A stretch of 64,000 nt of DNA from contig CAVYEW010000010.1 in NCBI GenBank assembly GCA_963767645.1, positions 372,001-436,000 on the forward strand, in the 5' to 3' direction. The notes below the pieces were generated by a model, which worked only from the letters and a program-made list of their open reading frames with translations, had not been told where the DNA came from and searched no databases. Each line of letters begins with the position of its first letter. Positions within the stretch are counted from its first letter, which is position 1. This document shows positions 39,234-48,269 of the stretch, in pieces. The stretch is from DATFDN01 sp963767645. Its GTDB lineage: Bacteria > Pseudomonadota > Alphaproteobacteria > Acetobacterales > Acetobacteraceae. Position numbers and translations under genes: made by a program.

Positions 39234-40571
39234 ATGCCCTCGCACGCCATTGCCGCTGCCGATGATGCCGACCCGACTCCTGCCGAGCTGATCGCCGCGC
39301 GACCGCACCTGTCGCTGCACGCCATGGATGGTCTCCTGCTCAGCGGCGTGCCGCTGAACGCCATAGCCGACGCGCTCGGGACCCCGAGCTGGGTCTATTC
39401 CGCCGACGTGATGCGCGCGCGCCTCGGCGCCCTGAAGGATGCAATCGCTGAAGCCCGCCTTCCCGCGCACGTCCATTACGCGGTGAAGGCCAACGACCAT
39501 CTTGCGGTGCTGCGCGTGTTCGCCCGCGCCGGTGCCGGCGCTGATGTCGTCAGCCTGGGCGAATTGCAGCGCGCCCGCGCCGCCGGGATCGCGCCGGCGG
39601 ATATCGTCTTTTCGGGCGTGGGCAAGACCGGCGTTGAGCTGCGCGCCGCACTCGCCGAGGACATCGCCCAGATCAATGTCGAGAGCGCGGAGGAACTGGA
39701 CCGCGTTTCGGCCGTGGCCGCCTCCCTTGGGCGGACCGCGCGGATAGCGCTGCGGGTCAATCCCGATGTGGACGCCGGCACGCATTCCAAGATCAGTACA
39801 GGGCGAGCGCGCGACAAGTTCGGCATTCCGTTCGCCGATGCCGCCGCACTGTTTGCGCATGCGGCCGAGCTGCCTTGCGTGCGCCCCGTCGGCCTCGCCG
39901 TGCATATCGGCAGCCAGATCACCTCGCTCGCGCCGTACCGCGCAGCCTATGCGCGCCTTGCCGGGCTGGTCGGCGCGCTGCGCGCCAGCGGGCAGGATGT
40001 GCAGACAGTGGATTGCGGCGGCGGGCTCGGCATGGGCTACCGCAACGAGAAAGTGCCCGGACCCAGCGCGCTGGCCGCGGTGCTCGCGGGCGCTTTCGGG
40101 GAACTCGGGGTCAGGCTGATCCTGGAGCCGGGGCGGTGGCTGGTCGGCCCCGCGGGCGGGCTGCTGAGCGAAGTCGTGCTGGTCAAGCGCGCTGGTGGTC
40201 AGCGCTTTGTGGTGCTCGACGCGGCCATGAACGATTTGGTGCGGCCGGCGATGTACGGAGCCTGGCACGGCATCCTCCCCGTCGCAGCCGCGGACGCCGC
40301 GCGCAAGCTGGAGCCGGCGGAGGTGGTCGGACCGGTCTGCGAGAGCGGCGACACCTTCGCGCGAGGTCGGGGGCTGCCGCCGCTGGCGCAAGGGGCGCGC
40401 GTGGCGATTCTCGACGTGGGCGCCTATGGTGCGGTGATGAGCTCGACTTATAACGCGCGTCCGCTTGCCGCTTGCGCGATGATCGATGCCGGACGATGGA
40501 GCGTCATCCGCGCCCGTCAGCCGGTCGAGGCGCTGTGGCGCGAGGAGCGCATTCCGGACTGGCTGGCGTGA
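39234..40571 (+). CDS. lysA: diaminopimelate decarboxylase
   Basis: Last step of lysine synthesis: decarboxylates meso-diaminopimelate with pyridoxal phosphate. A fold type III barrel with the PLP lysine at residue 85 (HYAVKAND), HIGSQIT, the phosphate-binding DCGGGLGMGY, EPGRWLVGPAG, and the C-terminal GPVCESGDTFARGR cysteine motif from the partner subunit. AYGAVMSSTYN closes the active site. Length is 445 residues. The stop codon overlaps the DUF4175 start (GTGA). Confidence 0.95.
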   Translation: MPSHAIAAADDADPTPAELIAARPHLSLHAMDGLLLSGVPLNAIADALGTPSWVYSADVMRARLGALKDAIAEARLPAHVHYAVKANDHLAVLRVFARAGAGADVVSLGELQRARAAGIAPADIVFSGVGKTGVELRAALAEDIAQINVESAEELDRVSAVAASLGRTARIALRVNPDVDAGTHSKISTGRARDKFGIPFADAAALFAHAAELPCVRPVGLAVHIGSQITSLAPYRAAYARLAGLVGALRASGQDVQTVDCGGGLGMGYRNEKVPGPSALAAVLAGAFGELGVRLILEPGRWLVGPAGGLLSEVVLVKRAGGQRFVVLDAAMNDLVRPAMYGAWHGILPVAAADAARKLEPAEVVGPVCESGDTFARGRGLPPLAQGARVAILDVGAYGAVMSSTYNARPLAACAMIDAGRWSVIRARQPVEALWREERIPDWLA

Positions 40572-43162
40572 GCGGCTCCTTCCTCCATCTCGATCCGGGC
40601 CGGCGCCTCGCCGCCCAGCGCGCGCTCGCCTGGGCGGCCATCCTGTTCGAGCGGCTGTGGCCCGCGCTGTGGCCGCCGCTCGGGATTGCCGGCGTGTTCG
40701 TCTGCCTGGCGCTGTTGAACGTGCCGCGCTTGCTGCCGCCGTCGGGACAGGCGGGGCTGCTGGGCGTGTTCGCGCTGGGGAGCGCGGCGTTGCTCGCGCG
40801 CGGGCTGGTTCGGCTGCGCGCGCCCACCCGGGATGCGGTGGACCGCCGGCTGGAGCGTGCCACGGGGCTGCGGCACCGGCCGCTCGCCGCCTTGTCGGAC
40901 CGTCCGGCGGGGGGCGACGAGACGGCGCTCGCGGTATGGAGGGCGCATGTCGCGCGTGCCGCGGGCCAGATCCGTCGGCTGCGCGTCGGCGCACCGCATC
41001 CGGGCCTGGCCAAACTCGACCGTTGGGCTCTGCGCGGCGGCCTCGTCGTCGCGCTGATCGCGTGCTGCGGCATTGCGGGACCGGACGGCCCGGCCCGGCT
41101 TGGCGCGGCGCTCGCCCCGACTCTGCCCCGCGGCGCTGCCGCACCGGAGACCGAGCTGCAGGCGTGGATCACGCCGCCCTCCTATACCGGGCTGGCGCCG
41201 GTGTTCCTGAAGGCGGAGTCGGGTCCGGTCCGCGCGCCGGCCGGTTCGCGCCTGACGGTGAGCGTGACTGGCGATGCAGAGATGCCGAGCCTGGAGTTCG
41301 CTGGCCGGCGGACGGCATTCCGCGCACTCGATACGTCCAGCTTCCAGGCAGACAGCACGCTGAGCGAAGACGGTCGGCTCGCGGTGCGCCGTGGCGGGCG
41401 GATGCTGGGGGCCTGGGATGTGACGGTGGTGCCGGACCACCCGCCGCGGGCCGCCTGGGACGGCGAGCCGGGTCCGGGGCGGGCGCATCTGCACACGCGC
41501 CTGCCCTGGCGTGCGGATGACGATTACGGCGTGACCGGCCTGTCGGCGGAGCTGCGGCTGCGCGGCAACGCCGATGTACCGGCACTGGTGATCCCGATCC
41601 CGGTTCCGGCCACGGCGAAAGACGCGCATGGCGTCGCGGAGCCGGACCTGACCGGCCATCCCTGGGCGGGCCTGCCGGTCATCGCCCGCCTGGTCGCGCG
41701 CGACGGCGCCGGGCAAACCGGAAACAGCGCCGATGCGGCCCTCGTTTTGCCGGAGCGGAGCTTTCGCAACCCTGAGGCGCGAGCACTGATCGCCATCCGC
41801 AAGGGTCTCGCCGTGCATCCCGACGATCGTGACGCTGCTCTGGGCGGGCTGGACGCGCTCCTGGTGCAGCCCGGCTCGATCGGCAAGGGGTCCGGCACAT
41901 ACGTCAACCTGTCCGGCATCTACTACCTTCTGGAGTTCGACCGGGATGCCGGCGCGGTCGGGCAGGCGCAGGAGCGGCTCTGGCAGCTCGCGCTGCAGCT
42001 GGAGGAAGGCGCGGCGGCGCGCACCGAGCAGGCGCTGACGGCGGCACGCCAGGCTGCCGATGAAGCGCTGGCCCGGATGAAGACCGCGCCGAATGAGGCC
42101 AACCGCGCCGATCTGGAGAAGAAGCTACAGGCGCTGCAGGAGGCGATCCGCCAGCACATGCAGGCACTGGCCCAGCAACTCAGGAGTCAGCAGCCCCTGC
42201 GGACGCCGATGGACCCGGATGCGCGCCGGCTGTCGGCACGCGATCTGGAGCGCATGGCCCAGCAAGCGCTGGAAGCGGCGCGGCAGGGCGGCACTGAACA
42301 GGCGGAGAAGGCGCTGGCCGAGCTTGAGCGAACGCTGGATGCGCTGCGCGACGCCAAACCGACGACCGAGGCCGACCGCGAGCGCGCCGCCCAGCGGCGC
42401 AAGGGACGGGAGGAAGTCGGCGCGGTGCAGGATCTGCTTGCGCGCGAGGGCGGGCTGCTCGACCACGCCCAGGCCAGGGGACGCGACGCGGGCCGGAGCG
42501 GCGAGGATGAACAGCCGCAAGCCGGCCTGCCCACTCCTCCCGGCGCACCTTCCAGCGCTTCGTCATCCGCCTCGCGTGCCCAGGACCAGCGGGTGCAGCA
42601 GGCCTTGCGGCGGGCGCTCGGCGAGGTAATGCAGCAACTCGGCGACCTGACGGGCAAGGTGCCCGATAGTCTTGGAGACGCCGATCGCGCCATGCAGGGT
42701 GCCGCAAAGGCGTTGGCGGAGGGGCGCGAGGGAGCGGCGCAGAGCGCCGAGATGAAGGCAGTGGAGGCGCTGCAGAAGGGTGGCCGTGAGGCGGGTCAGC
42801 AGATGGCGGGCAAGTTCGGCCGCGGTCGCGGCGGGCAGCCGGGCGAAGGGGAAAGTTCCGGCGAAGGCGACGGAGAGGGCGACAGCGTCAGCCTGTCCAG
42901 CGACGAGGGCGATGGTCAGAGCGGGGAAGGGATGGAGGGCGGTCAGAAACAGGCCGGGCAGTCCGGACGCGGCCGCGATCCGCTCGGGCGCACCGGCCCG
43001 GGGGGCGAGGGAGTGGACGAGGGCAGCGACGTCACGATCCCCGATCAGGCCGATCCCAAGCGGACCCAGCAAATCGAGCAGGAGTTGCGCCGGCGCGGCG
43101 CCGACCGCAGCCGCCGGATCGAGGAACTGGAGTATATCGACAGGTTGCTCAAGCAGTTCTAG
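40568..43162 (+). CDS. DUF4175 / TIGR02302 family large membrane protein
   Basis: An 864-residue protein of unknown function found in alphaproteobacteria, often after lysA. The GTG at 40568 overlaps the lysA stop. Hydrophobic segments are at about residues 36-57, 63-80 and 160-180. A periplasmic beta-rich region follows, with ELQAWITPPSYTGLAPVFL. The second half is charged and helical, rich in Gln, Glu, Arg and Ala, with coiled-coil stretches (about 500-680), then a Gly/Glu/Ser-rich low-complexity stretch, and the C-terminal helix RRIEELEYIDRLLKQF. The layout suggests an envelope-spanning tether, but that is inference. Confidence 0.85.
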   Translation: MSGSFLHLDPGRRLAAQRALAWAAILFERLWPALWPPLGIAGVFVCLALLNVPRLLPPSGQAGLLGVFALGSAALLARGLVRLRAPTRDAVDRRLERATGLRHRPLAALSDRPAGGDETALAVWRAHVARAAGQIRRLRVGAPHPGLAKLDRWALRGGLVVALIACCGIAGPDGPARLGAALAPTLPRGAAAPETELQAWITPPSYTGLAPVFLKAESGPVRAPAGSRLTVSVTGDAEMPSLEFAGRRTAFRALDTSSFQADSTLSEDGRLAVRRGGRMLGAWDVTVVPDHPPRAAWDGEPGPGRAHLHTRLPWRADDDYGVTGLSAELRLRGNADVPALVIPIPVPATAKDAHGVAEPDLTGHPWAGLPVIARLVARDGAGQTGNSADAALVLPERSFRNPEARALIAIRKGLAVHPDDRDAALGGLDALLVQPGSIGKGSGTYVNLSGIYYLLEFDRDAGAVGQAQERLWQLALQLEEGAAARTEQALTAARQAADEALARMKTAPNEANRADLEKKLQALQEAIRQHMQALAQQLRSQQPLRTPMDPDARRLSARDLERMAQQALEAARQGGTEQAEKALAELERTLDALRDAKPTTEADRERAAQRRKGREEVGAVQDLLAREGGLLDHAQARGRDAGRSGEDEQPQAGLPTPPGAPSSASSSASRAQDQRVQQALRRALGEVMQQLGDLTGKVPDSLGDADRAMQGAAKALAEGREGAAQSAEMKAVEALQKGGREAGQQMAGKFGRGRGGQPGEGESSGEGDGEGDSVSLSSDEGDGQSGEGMEGGQKQAGQSGRGRDPLGRTGPGGEGVDEGSDVTIPDQADPKRTQQIEQELRRRGADRSRRIEELEYIDRLLKQF

Positions 43163-43227
43163 CCAGGCTATTGTTGCGGCGCGAAAAGACGCATTCTAAG
43201 GCTCACGAGAAGCCGAGGCGAACAACA

Positions 43228-43836
43228 ATGGACAACCCGACCCGCGAGCAGTCGCCTCCCCGACCGGCCGCGGCGCCCCCGGTGGTGGTAAAGAAATACG
43301 CCAATCGGCGCTTGTACAACACCGAGTCCTCCAGCTACATCACCTTGGACTCGCTGGCCGAGATGGTGCGCCTGGGACGCGACTTCGTCGTCTATGACGC
43401 GAAGACCGGCGAGGACATCACGCGCGGCGTGCTGACGCAGATCATCGTCGAGGAAGAGGGCAAGGGACGGAACCTGCTGCCGACGACCTTCTTGCGCCAG
43501 CTGATCGGCTTCTACGGCGATCAGATGCAGTCGCTGGTGCCGCGCTATCTCGAGCAATCGATGGCGGCACTGGCCGAGCAGCAGCAGCAGATGCGCGCGG
43601 CAATGCAGAAGACGATGGGAACGTTGTTCCCGTTCGGCAATCCCACTATCGAGGAGGTAGGGCGCGCCAACATGGCCCTTATGGACCGCGCCCTAAGCCT
43701 GTTCACCCCGTTCTACCGCCCAGCCCACGATCAAGCGCGCGAGGAGGCATCGGGAGAGGTCGAAGCGCTCCGCGCGGAAGTCGCGGCGCTGCGTCGCGAG
43801 CTGGAGGAGGAGCGGCGGAGCAAGGGCAAGGGCTGA
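43228..43836 (+). CDS. phaR: polyhydroxyalkanoate synthesis repressor
   Basis: A DNA- and granule-binding regulator of poly-hydroxybutyrate storage. The N-terminal DNA-binding domain carries the hallmark VVKKYANRRLYNTESSSYIT and YDAKTGEDITRGVLTQII. The central PHB_acc part is glutamine-rich (EQQQQMRAAMQ), and a C-terminal coiled coil ends in ELEEERRSKGKG. CGAGGCG precedes the ATG at 43228. Length is 202 residues. No phaA/phaB/phaC genes are in the window, so it acts in trans. Confidence 0.93.
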   Translation: MDNPTREQSPPRPAAAPPVVVKKYANRRLYNTESSSYITLDSLAEMVRLGRDFVVYDAKTGEDITRGVLTQIIVEEEGKGRNLLPTTFLRQLIGFYGDQMQSLVPRYLEQSMAALAEQQQQMRAAMQKTMGTLFPFGNPTIEEVGRANMALMDRALSLFTPFYRPAHDQAREEASGEVEALRAEVAALRRELEEERRSKGKG

Positions 43837-43851
43837 GGCCTACCGAACCTG

Positions 43852-44493
43852 TCAGCGCACTTGAGCTGACCGTGCAGCCGACACGAAATCCCGGATCAGC
43901 GCCGGGTCCTTGACGCCGCGCGCGGATTCGACGCCGGAGGAGACATCCACCGCCCGAGCGCCGGTGTCGCGTACAGCGCCCGCCACATTGCCCGGGGTCA
44001 GCCCGCCGGCGAGCAGCCACGGTACCGGGGGAGTCCAGCCCCGGAGCAGCGACCAGTCGAAATGCGCGGCGTTACCGCCAGGACGTGTTGCGCCGGGGGG
44101 AGGTTGAGCCTCCAATACAAGCCGATCGGCGCCATGCGCTTCGGTTGGCAGATCGGACATCTCGGAGATGCCGACCGGGTACCAGACCGGCAGCCCGAAC
44201 CGGGCTCGCAGCGCGGCGATCCGGGGGGCGGGAGCGTAGATCTGCAGCACGTCCAGTGCGACCACGCTCAGCACCGCCTCGACTTCTGAATCCGTCGGCC
44301 TGACCAGCAGTCCGACCCGGCCGATCCCTCGCGGCGCGTGGGTCGCCAGAGCCGCGGCTTCCGCAGGAGTGATGTAGCGCGGAGAAGGGGGGAAGAAGAC
44401 GAACCCCACCCAGTCGGCCCCAGCGGCGGCGGCGGCGGCGAGCGCGGCCGGATCGCGCATCCCGCAGATCTTGATCTCGACGCGATCCGCCAT
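43852..44493 (-). CDS. trpF: phosphoribosylanthranilate isomerase
   Basis: Third step after anthranilate in tryptophan synthesis. A TIM barrel with the catalytic Cys in EIKICGMRDPA and the phosphate-binding GADWVGFVFFPPSPRYI. Later LAGGLTPGNV and the catalytic Asp in AVDVSSGVE are in place. The usual LQLHG strand reads LQIYAP here. Length is 213 residues. Its ATG overlaps the lapA stop (TGATG). trpB and trpA, often downstream of trpF in this lineage, are missing; phaR converges instead. Confidence 0.92.
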   Translation of the reverse strand: MADRVEIKICGMRDPAALAAAAAAGADWVGFVFFPPSPRYITPAEAAALATHAPRGIGRVGLLVRPTDSEVEAVLSVVALDVLQIYAPAPRIAALRARFGLPVWYPVGISEMSDLPTEAHGADRLVLEAQPPPGATRPGGNAAHFDWSLLRGWTPPVPWLLAGGLTPGNVAGAVRDTGARAVDVSSGVESARGVKDPALIRDFVSAARSAQVR

Positions 44494-44789
44494 CAGAGCG
44501 GGGGCGGCAGCGTTCGCGGAAGGCGGGCCCGCAAGGCGCGGACTTCCTCTTCCAGAACCTCCACGCGGGCTTCGGCGCGACGCGCCCGGCGCCGGATGCG
44601 CAGCTCGGTCATCCAGACGATCAAGGCGCCGACAAGGAAGGCGAAGCCCGCGACGGCGAGCACGGCACTCGACAGCGGCACGACGAGATCAAGGTCGGTC
44701 GGCCAGAAGCCAAGCGTCACGGGCTGACGATTCGATAGCGCGAACAGCACGATGGCGATCAGCACCGGAACGGCGAGGAGCAGGCCCAT
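44493..44789 (-). CDS. LapA-domain (DUF1049) inner membrane protein
   Basis: A 98-residue protein with two membrane helices (about 3-20 and 38-60) split by the NRQPVTLGFWP loop typical of LapA/LapB-partner proteins, then a basic cytoplasmic helix RIRRRARRAEARVE forming a coiled coil. In other bacteria LapA works with LapB to tune lipopolysaccharide synthesis through LpxC turnover. No lapB is adjacent. GGAG lies very close to the ATG. Confidence 0.85.
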   Translation of the reverse strand: MGLLLAVPVLIAIVLFALSNRQPVTLGFWPTDLDLVVPLSSAVLAVAGFAFLVGALIVWMTELRIRRRARRAEARVEVLEEEVRALRARLPRTLPPPL

Positions 44790-44799
44790 GTCTCCGGTT

Positions 44800-45123
44800 T
44801 CAGGCCGCTGCGTGATCGCCGGCCGGCACGACCGCAACGCTCGAGCCTTGGTTGACCCGCTCGCGCAGCTCCTTGCCGGCCTTGAAGAAAGGCACCGCTT
44901 TTTCCTCGACCGGGACGGCCGCGCCGGTGCGCGGATTTCGGCCGGTGCGCGCGCCCCGGCGCTTGACCGTGAACGCGCCGAAGCCGCGCAGCTCTACCCG
45001 CGCGCCGCGCGACAGCGCCTCGGTGATCTCGTCGAAGATGGTCGCCACGATCAGTTCGATGTCGGCGGCTCGCAGATGCGGATTCGCCTCCGAAAGCTCG
45101 GCGATCAGTTCGGACTTGGTCAT
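44800..45123 (-). CDS. ihfB: integration host factor subunit beta
   Basis: DNA-bending subunit of the IHF heterodimer, 107 residues. The ATG at 45123 follows a GGGGGG run. The fold begins MTKSELIAELSEANPHL, with the signature VELRGFGAFTVKRRGARTGR on the DNA-binding arm (NPRTG tip) and VPFFKAGKELRERVN at the end. A C-terminal alanine-rich tail extends past the usual length. Location between sppA and lapA downstream of rpsA is normal for the lineage. Confidence 0.94.
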   Translation of the reverse strand: MTKSELIAELSEANPHLRAADIELIVATIFDEITEALSRGARVELRGFGAFTVKRRGARTGRNPRTGAAVPVEEKAVPFFKAGKELRERVNQGSSVAVVPAGDHAAA

Positions 45124-45155
45124 CCCGAGCCCCCCAAGGTATGACCAGACAAATA

Positions 45156-46082
45156 TCAATTCGGACGCTGCCAGAGCGCCCACACTCCGTCAAGCCTAAG
45201 CCATTGGCCAGCAAAACTTTTCCAGACTGCCTCGCTCAGCCCCGCGAGGCTCTCGCCCAAGGCCCGCTGGGCGAAGCCGGCCTGCTCGACCGCGCGCACG
45301 GGCAGCTTGGTCGACACGCCCTTGGCTTGCGCGAGCCACAGCCGTGCTTCGTGCTCGCCGCCGATCTGATCGACCAGCCCGAGAGCCTGCGCCTGGTGTC
45401 CGGTGTAGGGCCGTCCGTCGGCGAGCCGGCGCACCGCCGCTTCATCCATGTGCCGCCCCTGCGCCACCATCTCCACGAACTGGTCGTAGTAGTCCGTCAC
45501 CAGGCCCTGGAGCATCTGGCGCCCTTCCGGCGTGGTCTTCTCGAACAGGCTGGGCTGGTCCTTGAGCGGGCCGGATTTCACTGCCTCAGTGGCGATGCCG
45601 AGCTTGTCGAGCAGGCCGGAGATCTCCGCCGTCTGAAGATAGACGCCGATTGAGCCGGTGAGCGTACCCTGCCGGGCGAAGATGCGCGCCGCCGGCACCG
45701 CGATCATGTAGCCGGCCGAGGCCGCCGTGCCTCCCATGACCGCCACCACGGGCTTGCGCGCGGCGACCCGGGCAATCGCGTCATGCAGCACCTCGCCGCC
45801 GGTGGCGCTGCCGCCGGGGCTGTCGATCCTCAGGATCACCGCCTTTGCGGCGGAATCATCGGCGAGTGCGGCGATCCGGCGGGAGAGGTCATCCTCGCCG
45901 CCGATGATGCCGTCCACCGATACACGGGCCACGTAAGCCCGCCCATACCCGCCGACCAGTCCGCGCCCGCGCAAGCCCACCAGCACGGCCGCGATCAGCA
46001 GGAGCACGGCGAGGCTTCGCCAAAGGATCAACCGGCGCTTGAGGCGCCGCCTGTCGATCAGCAGGTCGGTCTCGAGCGACAG
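45156..46082 (-). CDS. sppA: signal peptide peptidase SppA (short form)
   Basis: A membrane-anchored serine protease that degrades cleaved signal peptides. One N-terminal helix (WRSLAVLLLIAAVLVG) precedes the ClpP-like domain. The catalytic Ser lies in GGTAASAGYMIA and the general-base Lys in VKSGPLKDQPSLF; RIDSPGGSATGG is the oxyanion part. No ATG, GTG or TTG lies between the rpsA stop and a TTG at 46031. Yet the conserved family N-terminus SLETDLLIDRRRLKRRL is encoded directly after a CTG at 46082, so a CTG start is likely. The shorter TTG form would lose that basic segment but keep the membrane helix. Confidence 0.88.
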   Translation of the reverse strand: MSLETDLLIDRRRLKRRLILWRSLAVLLLIAAVLVGLRGRGLVGGYGRAYVARVSVDGIIGGEDDLSRRIAALADDSAAKAVILRIDSPGGSATGGEVLHDAIARVAARKPVVAVMGGTAASAGYMIAVPAARIFARQGTLTGSIGVYLQTAEISGLLDKLGIATEAVKSGPLKDQPSLFEKTTPEGRQMLQGLVTDYYDQFVEMVAQGRHMDEAAVRRLADGRPYTGHQAQALGLVDQIGGEHEARLWLAQAKGVSTKLPVRAVEQAGFAQRALGESLAGLSEAVWKSFAGQWLRLDGVWALWQRPN

Positions 46083-46091
46083 GGCGCCGGC

Positions 46092-47837
46092 TCAGCTGTC
46101 CTGCGAAGCCTGCTGGTTCCGCCGGCGGATCGCCGCGCCCAGGATGTCGCCCAGCGAGGCACCGGAATCCGAGGAGCCGTACTCGGCCATCGCCTGCTTC
46201 TCCTCCTCGACCTCCTTGCCCTTGACGGTCAGCGTGAGGCGGCGTCCCGCGCGGTCGATCGACTGCACCCGCGCGTCCACCTTCTCGCCCACGGCGAAGC
46301 GGTCGGGGCGCTGGTCGGACTTGTCGCGCGCCAGCTCGGAGCGGCGGATAAAGCCGGTCAGCACGTCGCCGACCTTCACCTCAATGCCGTTCTGCTGCAC
46401 CTGGGAGACCACGCAGGTGACGATGTCGCCCTTGTGGATGCCCTCCAGCACGGCGGCCGCCGGGTCGTCCTTGAGCTGCTTGACGCCGAGACTGATGCGC
46501 TCCTTCTCCACGTCGATGTCGAGCACCTTGGCCTGGACCACGTCGCCCTTGTTGTAGTGGTTGATCGCCTGCTCGCCGGCCTCGTCCCACGACAGGTCGG
46601 ACATGTGGACCATGCCGTCGATATCGGCGGTGAGGCCCAGGAACAGCCCAAATTCGGTGATGTTGCGCACCTCGCCCTCGACCACCGAGCCGATCGGATG
46701 GTCGTCGGCGAACTGCTCCCACGGGTTGCGCTGCACCTGCTTGAGGCCGAGCGAGATGCGGCGCTTGCTCGCGTCCACGTCGAGCACCATCACCTCCACC
46801 TCCTGGCTGGTGGAGACGATCTTACCGGGGTGGACGTTCTTCTTCGTCCACGACATCTCGGAGACATGCACCAGCCCCTCGACGCCGGGCTCCAGCTCCA
46901 CGAAAGCGCCGTAGTCGGTGATGTTGGTGACGCGGCCGGTGTACTTGGCGCCGGGCGGGTATTTCGCGGCCACGCCCTCCCACGGATCGGCCTCAAGCTG
47001 CTTCATGCCGAGGCTGATGCGCTGGGTTTCCGGGTTGAAGCGGATCACCTGCACCTTGACCGGCTGACCGATCTGCAACGCCTCGTTCGGGTGGTTGATG
47101 CGCCGCCAGGCGATGTCGGTCACGTGCAGCAGGCCATCGACCCCGCCGAGATCGACGAAGGCGCCGTAATCGGTGATGTTCTTCACCACCCCGTCGAGGA
47201 TCTGGCCTTCCTTAAGGCCCTGGATCAGCTCGCTGCGCTGCTCGGCGCGGGTCTCCTCAAGCACCGCGCGGCGGGAGACGACGATGTTGCCGCGCGCGCG
47301 GTCCATCTTGAGGATCTGGAAGGGCTGCGGGCTGCCCATGAGCACGGTGACGTCGCGCACCGGGCGGATGTCCACCTGGCTGCCGGGCAGGAAGGCGATG
47401 GCGCCGCCCAAATCGACGGTGAAGCCGCCCTTGACGCGCCCGTAGATGGTGCCGTTGACGCGCTGGTTGCTCTCGAACGCCTTCTCGAGGCTGGTCCAGG
47501 CTTCCTCGCGCCGCGCCTTTTCGCGCGAGAGCACGATGGAGCCGTCTCGATCCTCGTAGCGCTCGACATAGAGCTCGATCAGGTCGCCGGGCTTGATCTC
47601 GGCGGGGGCACCGGGAGAGCCGAATTCCTTCAGCGCAACCCGCCCCTCCGATTTCAGTCCGACATCGACGACGGCACAATCGTCATCAAGGCGGACGACG
47701 CGGCCGGTGACGACGGAGCCTTCAAATCCTGAGTCCCGGCCCAGAGTCTGATCGAGCAAGGAGGCGAAGTTCTCGCCCTTGAAGTGGTCTTGGGTTTGCG
47801 CGAGGGCAGATAAAGCCATGAGGTCAGTATGTTCCAT
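46092..47837 (-). CDS. rpsA: 30S ribosomal protein S1
   Basis: Binds mRNA on the 30S subunit through six S1 (OB-fold) repeats spread over about residues 35-530. The repeats show the usual VKNITDYGAFVDLGG, VTNITDYGAFVELEP and VRNITEFGLFLGL segments, and the early VVDVGLKSEGRVALKEF. The C-terminus is charged. The start is not certain: ATG 47837, ATG 47819 and GTG 47852 are in frame and none has a strong ribosome site, as is common for autoregulated rpsA. The usual upstream cmk and aroA genes are not here. First gene of the rpsA-sppA-ihfB-lapA-trpF run. Confidence 0.95.
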   Translation of the reverse strand: MEHTDLMALSALAQTQDHFKGENFASLLDQTLGRDSGFEGSVVTGRVVRLDDDCAVVDVGLKSEGRVALKEFGSPGAPAEIKPGDLIELYVERYEDRDGSIVLSREKARREEAWTSLEKAFESNQRVNGTIYGRVKGGFTVDLGGAIAFLPGSQVDIRPVRDVTVLMGSPQPFQILKMDRARGNIVVSRRAVLEETRAEQRSELIQGLKEGQILDGVVKNITDYGAFVDLGGVDGLLHVTDIAWRRINHPNEALQIGQPVKVQVIRFNPETQRISLGMKQLEADPWEGVAAKYPPGAKYTGRVTNITDYGAFVELEPGVEGLVHVSEMSWTKKNVHPGKIVSTSQEVEVMVLDVDASKRRISLGLKQVQRNPWEQFADDHPIGSVVEGEVRNITEFGLFLGLTADIDGMVHMSDLSWDEAGEQAINHYNKGDVVQAKVLDIDVEKERISLGVKQLKDDPAAAVLEGIHKGDIVTCVVSQVQQNGIEVKVGDVLTGFIRRSELARDKSDQRPDRFAVGEKVDARVQSIDRAGRRLTLTVKGKEVEEEKQAMAEYGSSDSGASLGDILGAAIRRRNQQASQDS

Positions 47838-48017
47838 AAGCGGTTCCGGCACTGCCGGAGGGCCGCTTCGTTTGCGCGTTCCGGTCAGGAAACACGACTT
47901 GCCCGCGAGTAATAGCGGGCCAGGTGAAAGGGAGATGATGCCGCGCGAGCGGCGCGCGGATCAAGAGATAAATAAGCGCCGATCCCGTGAAGTCAAGTCG
48001 AAGCGAGAAGCCACGGG

Positions 48018-48269
48018 CTATTTCGGCGGCCGCAAGACAATCCCGTAATGATTATAGATGTCCGCTATGGTTCCGTCGGCGGTGAGATGTGCAAGCGTCG
48101 CATCGACCGCCCGGCGCAACGCCTCATCTGGGTGGCGCATGGCCACCGCGAGATTCCAGACCAGGTCAGGGTCCGCCTCGTCGGGCGGGAGAATGGTGCA
48201 GGGCTGGTTTGGGTGGAGATGGTTGTAGTAGGCAGCGGAAAGCGGCGTGACGCTGGTCAGGCCGTCCAT
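48018..48269 (-). pseudogene. 3' remnant of a family 3 substrate-binding protein
   Basis: About 83 residues that match only the C-terminal part of periplasmic amino-acid-type binding proteins (SBP_bac_3), such as those linked to quinoprotein dehydrogenases. LVWNLAVAMRHPDEALRRAV and DGTIADIYNHYGI are the last two helices of that fold. Full-length proteins have about 270 residues and a signal peptide. The frame upstream closes at a TGA near 48308, so the 5' two-thirds is lost. It lies in the position normally taken by cmk upstream of rpsA. Confidence 0.65.

Noticed and set aside
39222..41144. Minus-strand open frame of 640 codons
   Set aside because: It is antisense to lysA and DUF4175, is rich in Arg/Pro/Ala and matches no family.
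42820..43020. Low-complexity Gly/Glu/Ser stretch as an assembly artefact
   Set aside because: It stays in frame, keeps normal codon third-position GC and is typical of the DUF4175 family C-terminal region.
45783..47732. Plus-strand open frame of 649 codons
   Set aside because: It lies opposite rpsA and sppA; its His/Asp/Leu-rich composition is a reverse-strand shadow of S1 repeats.
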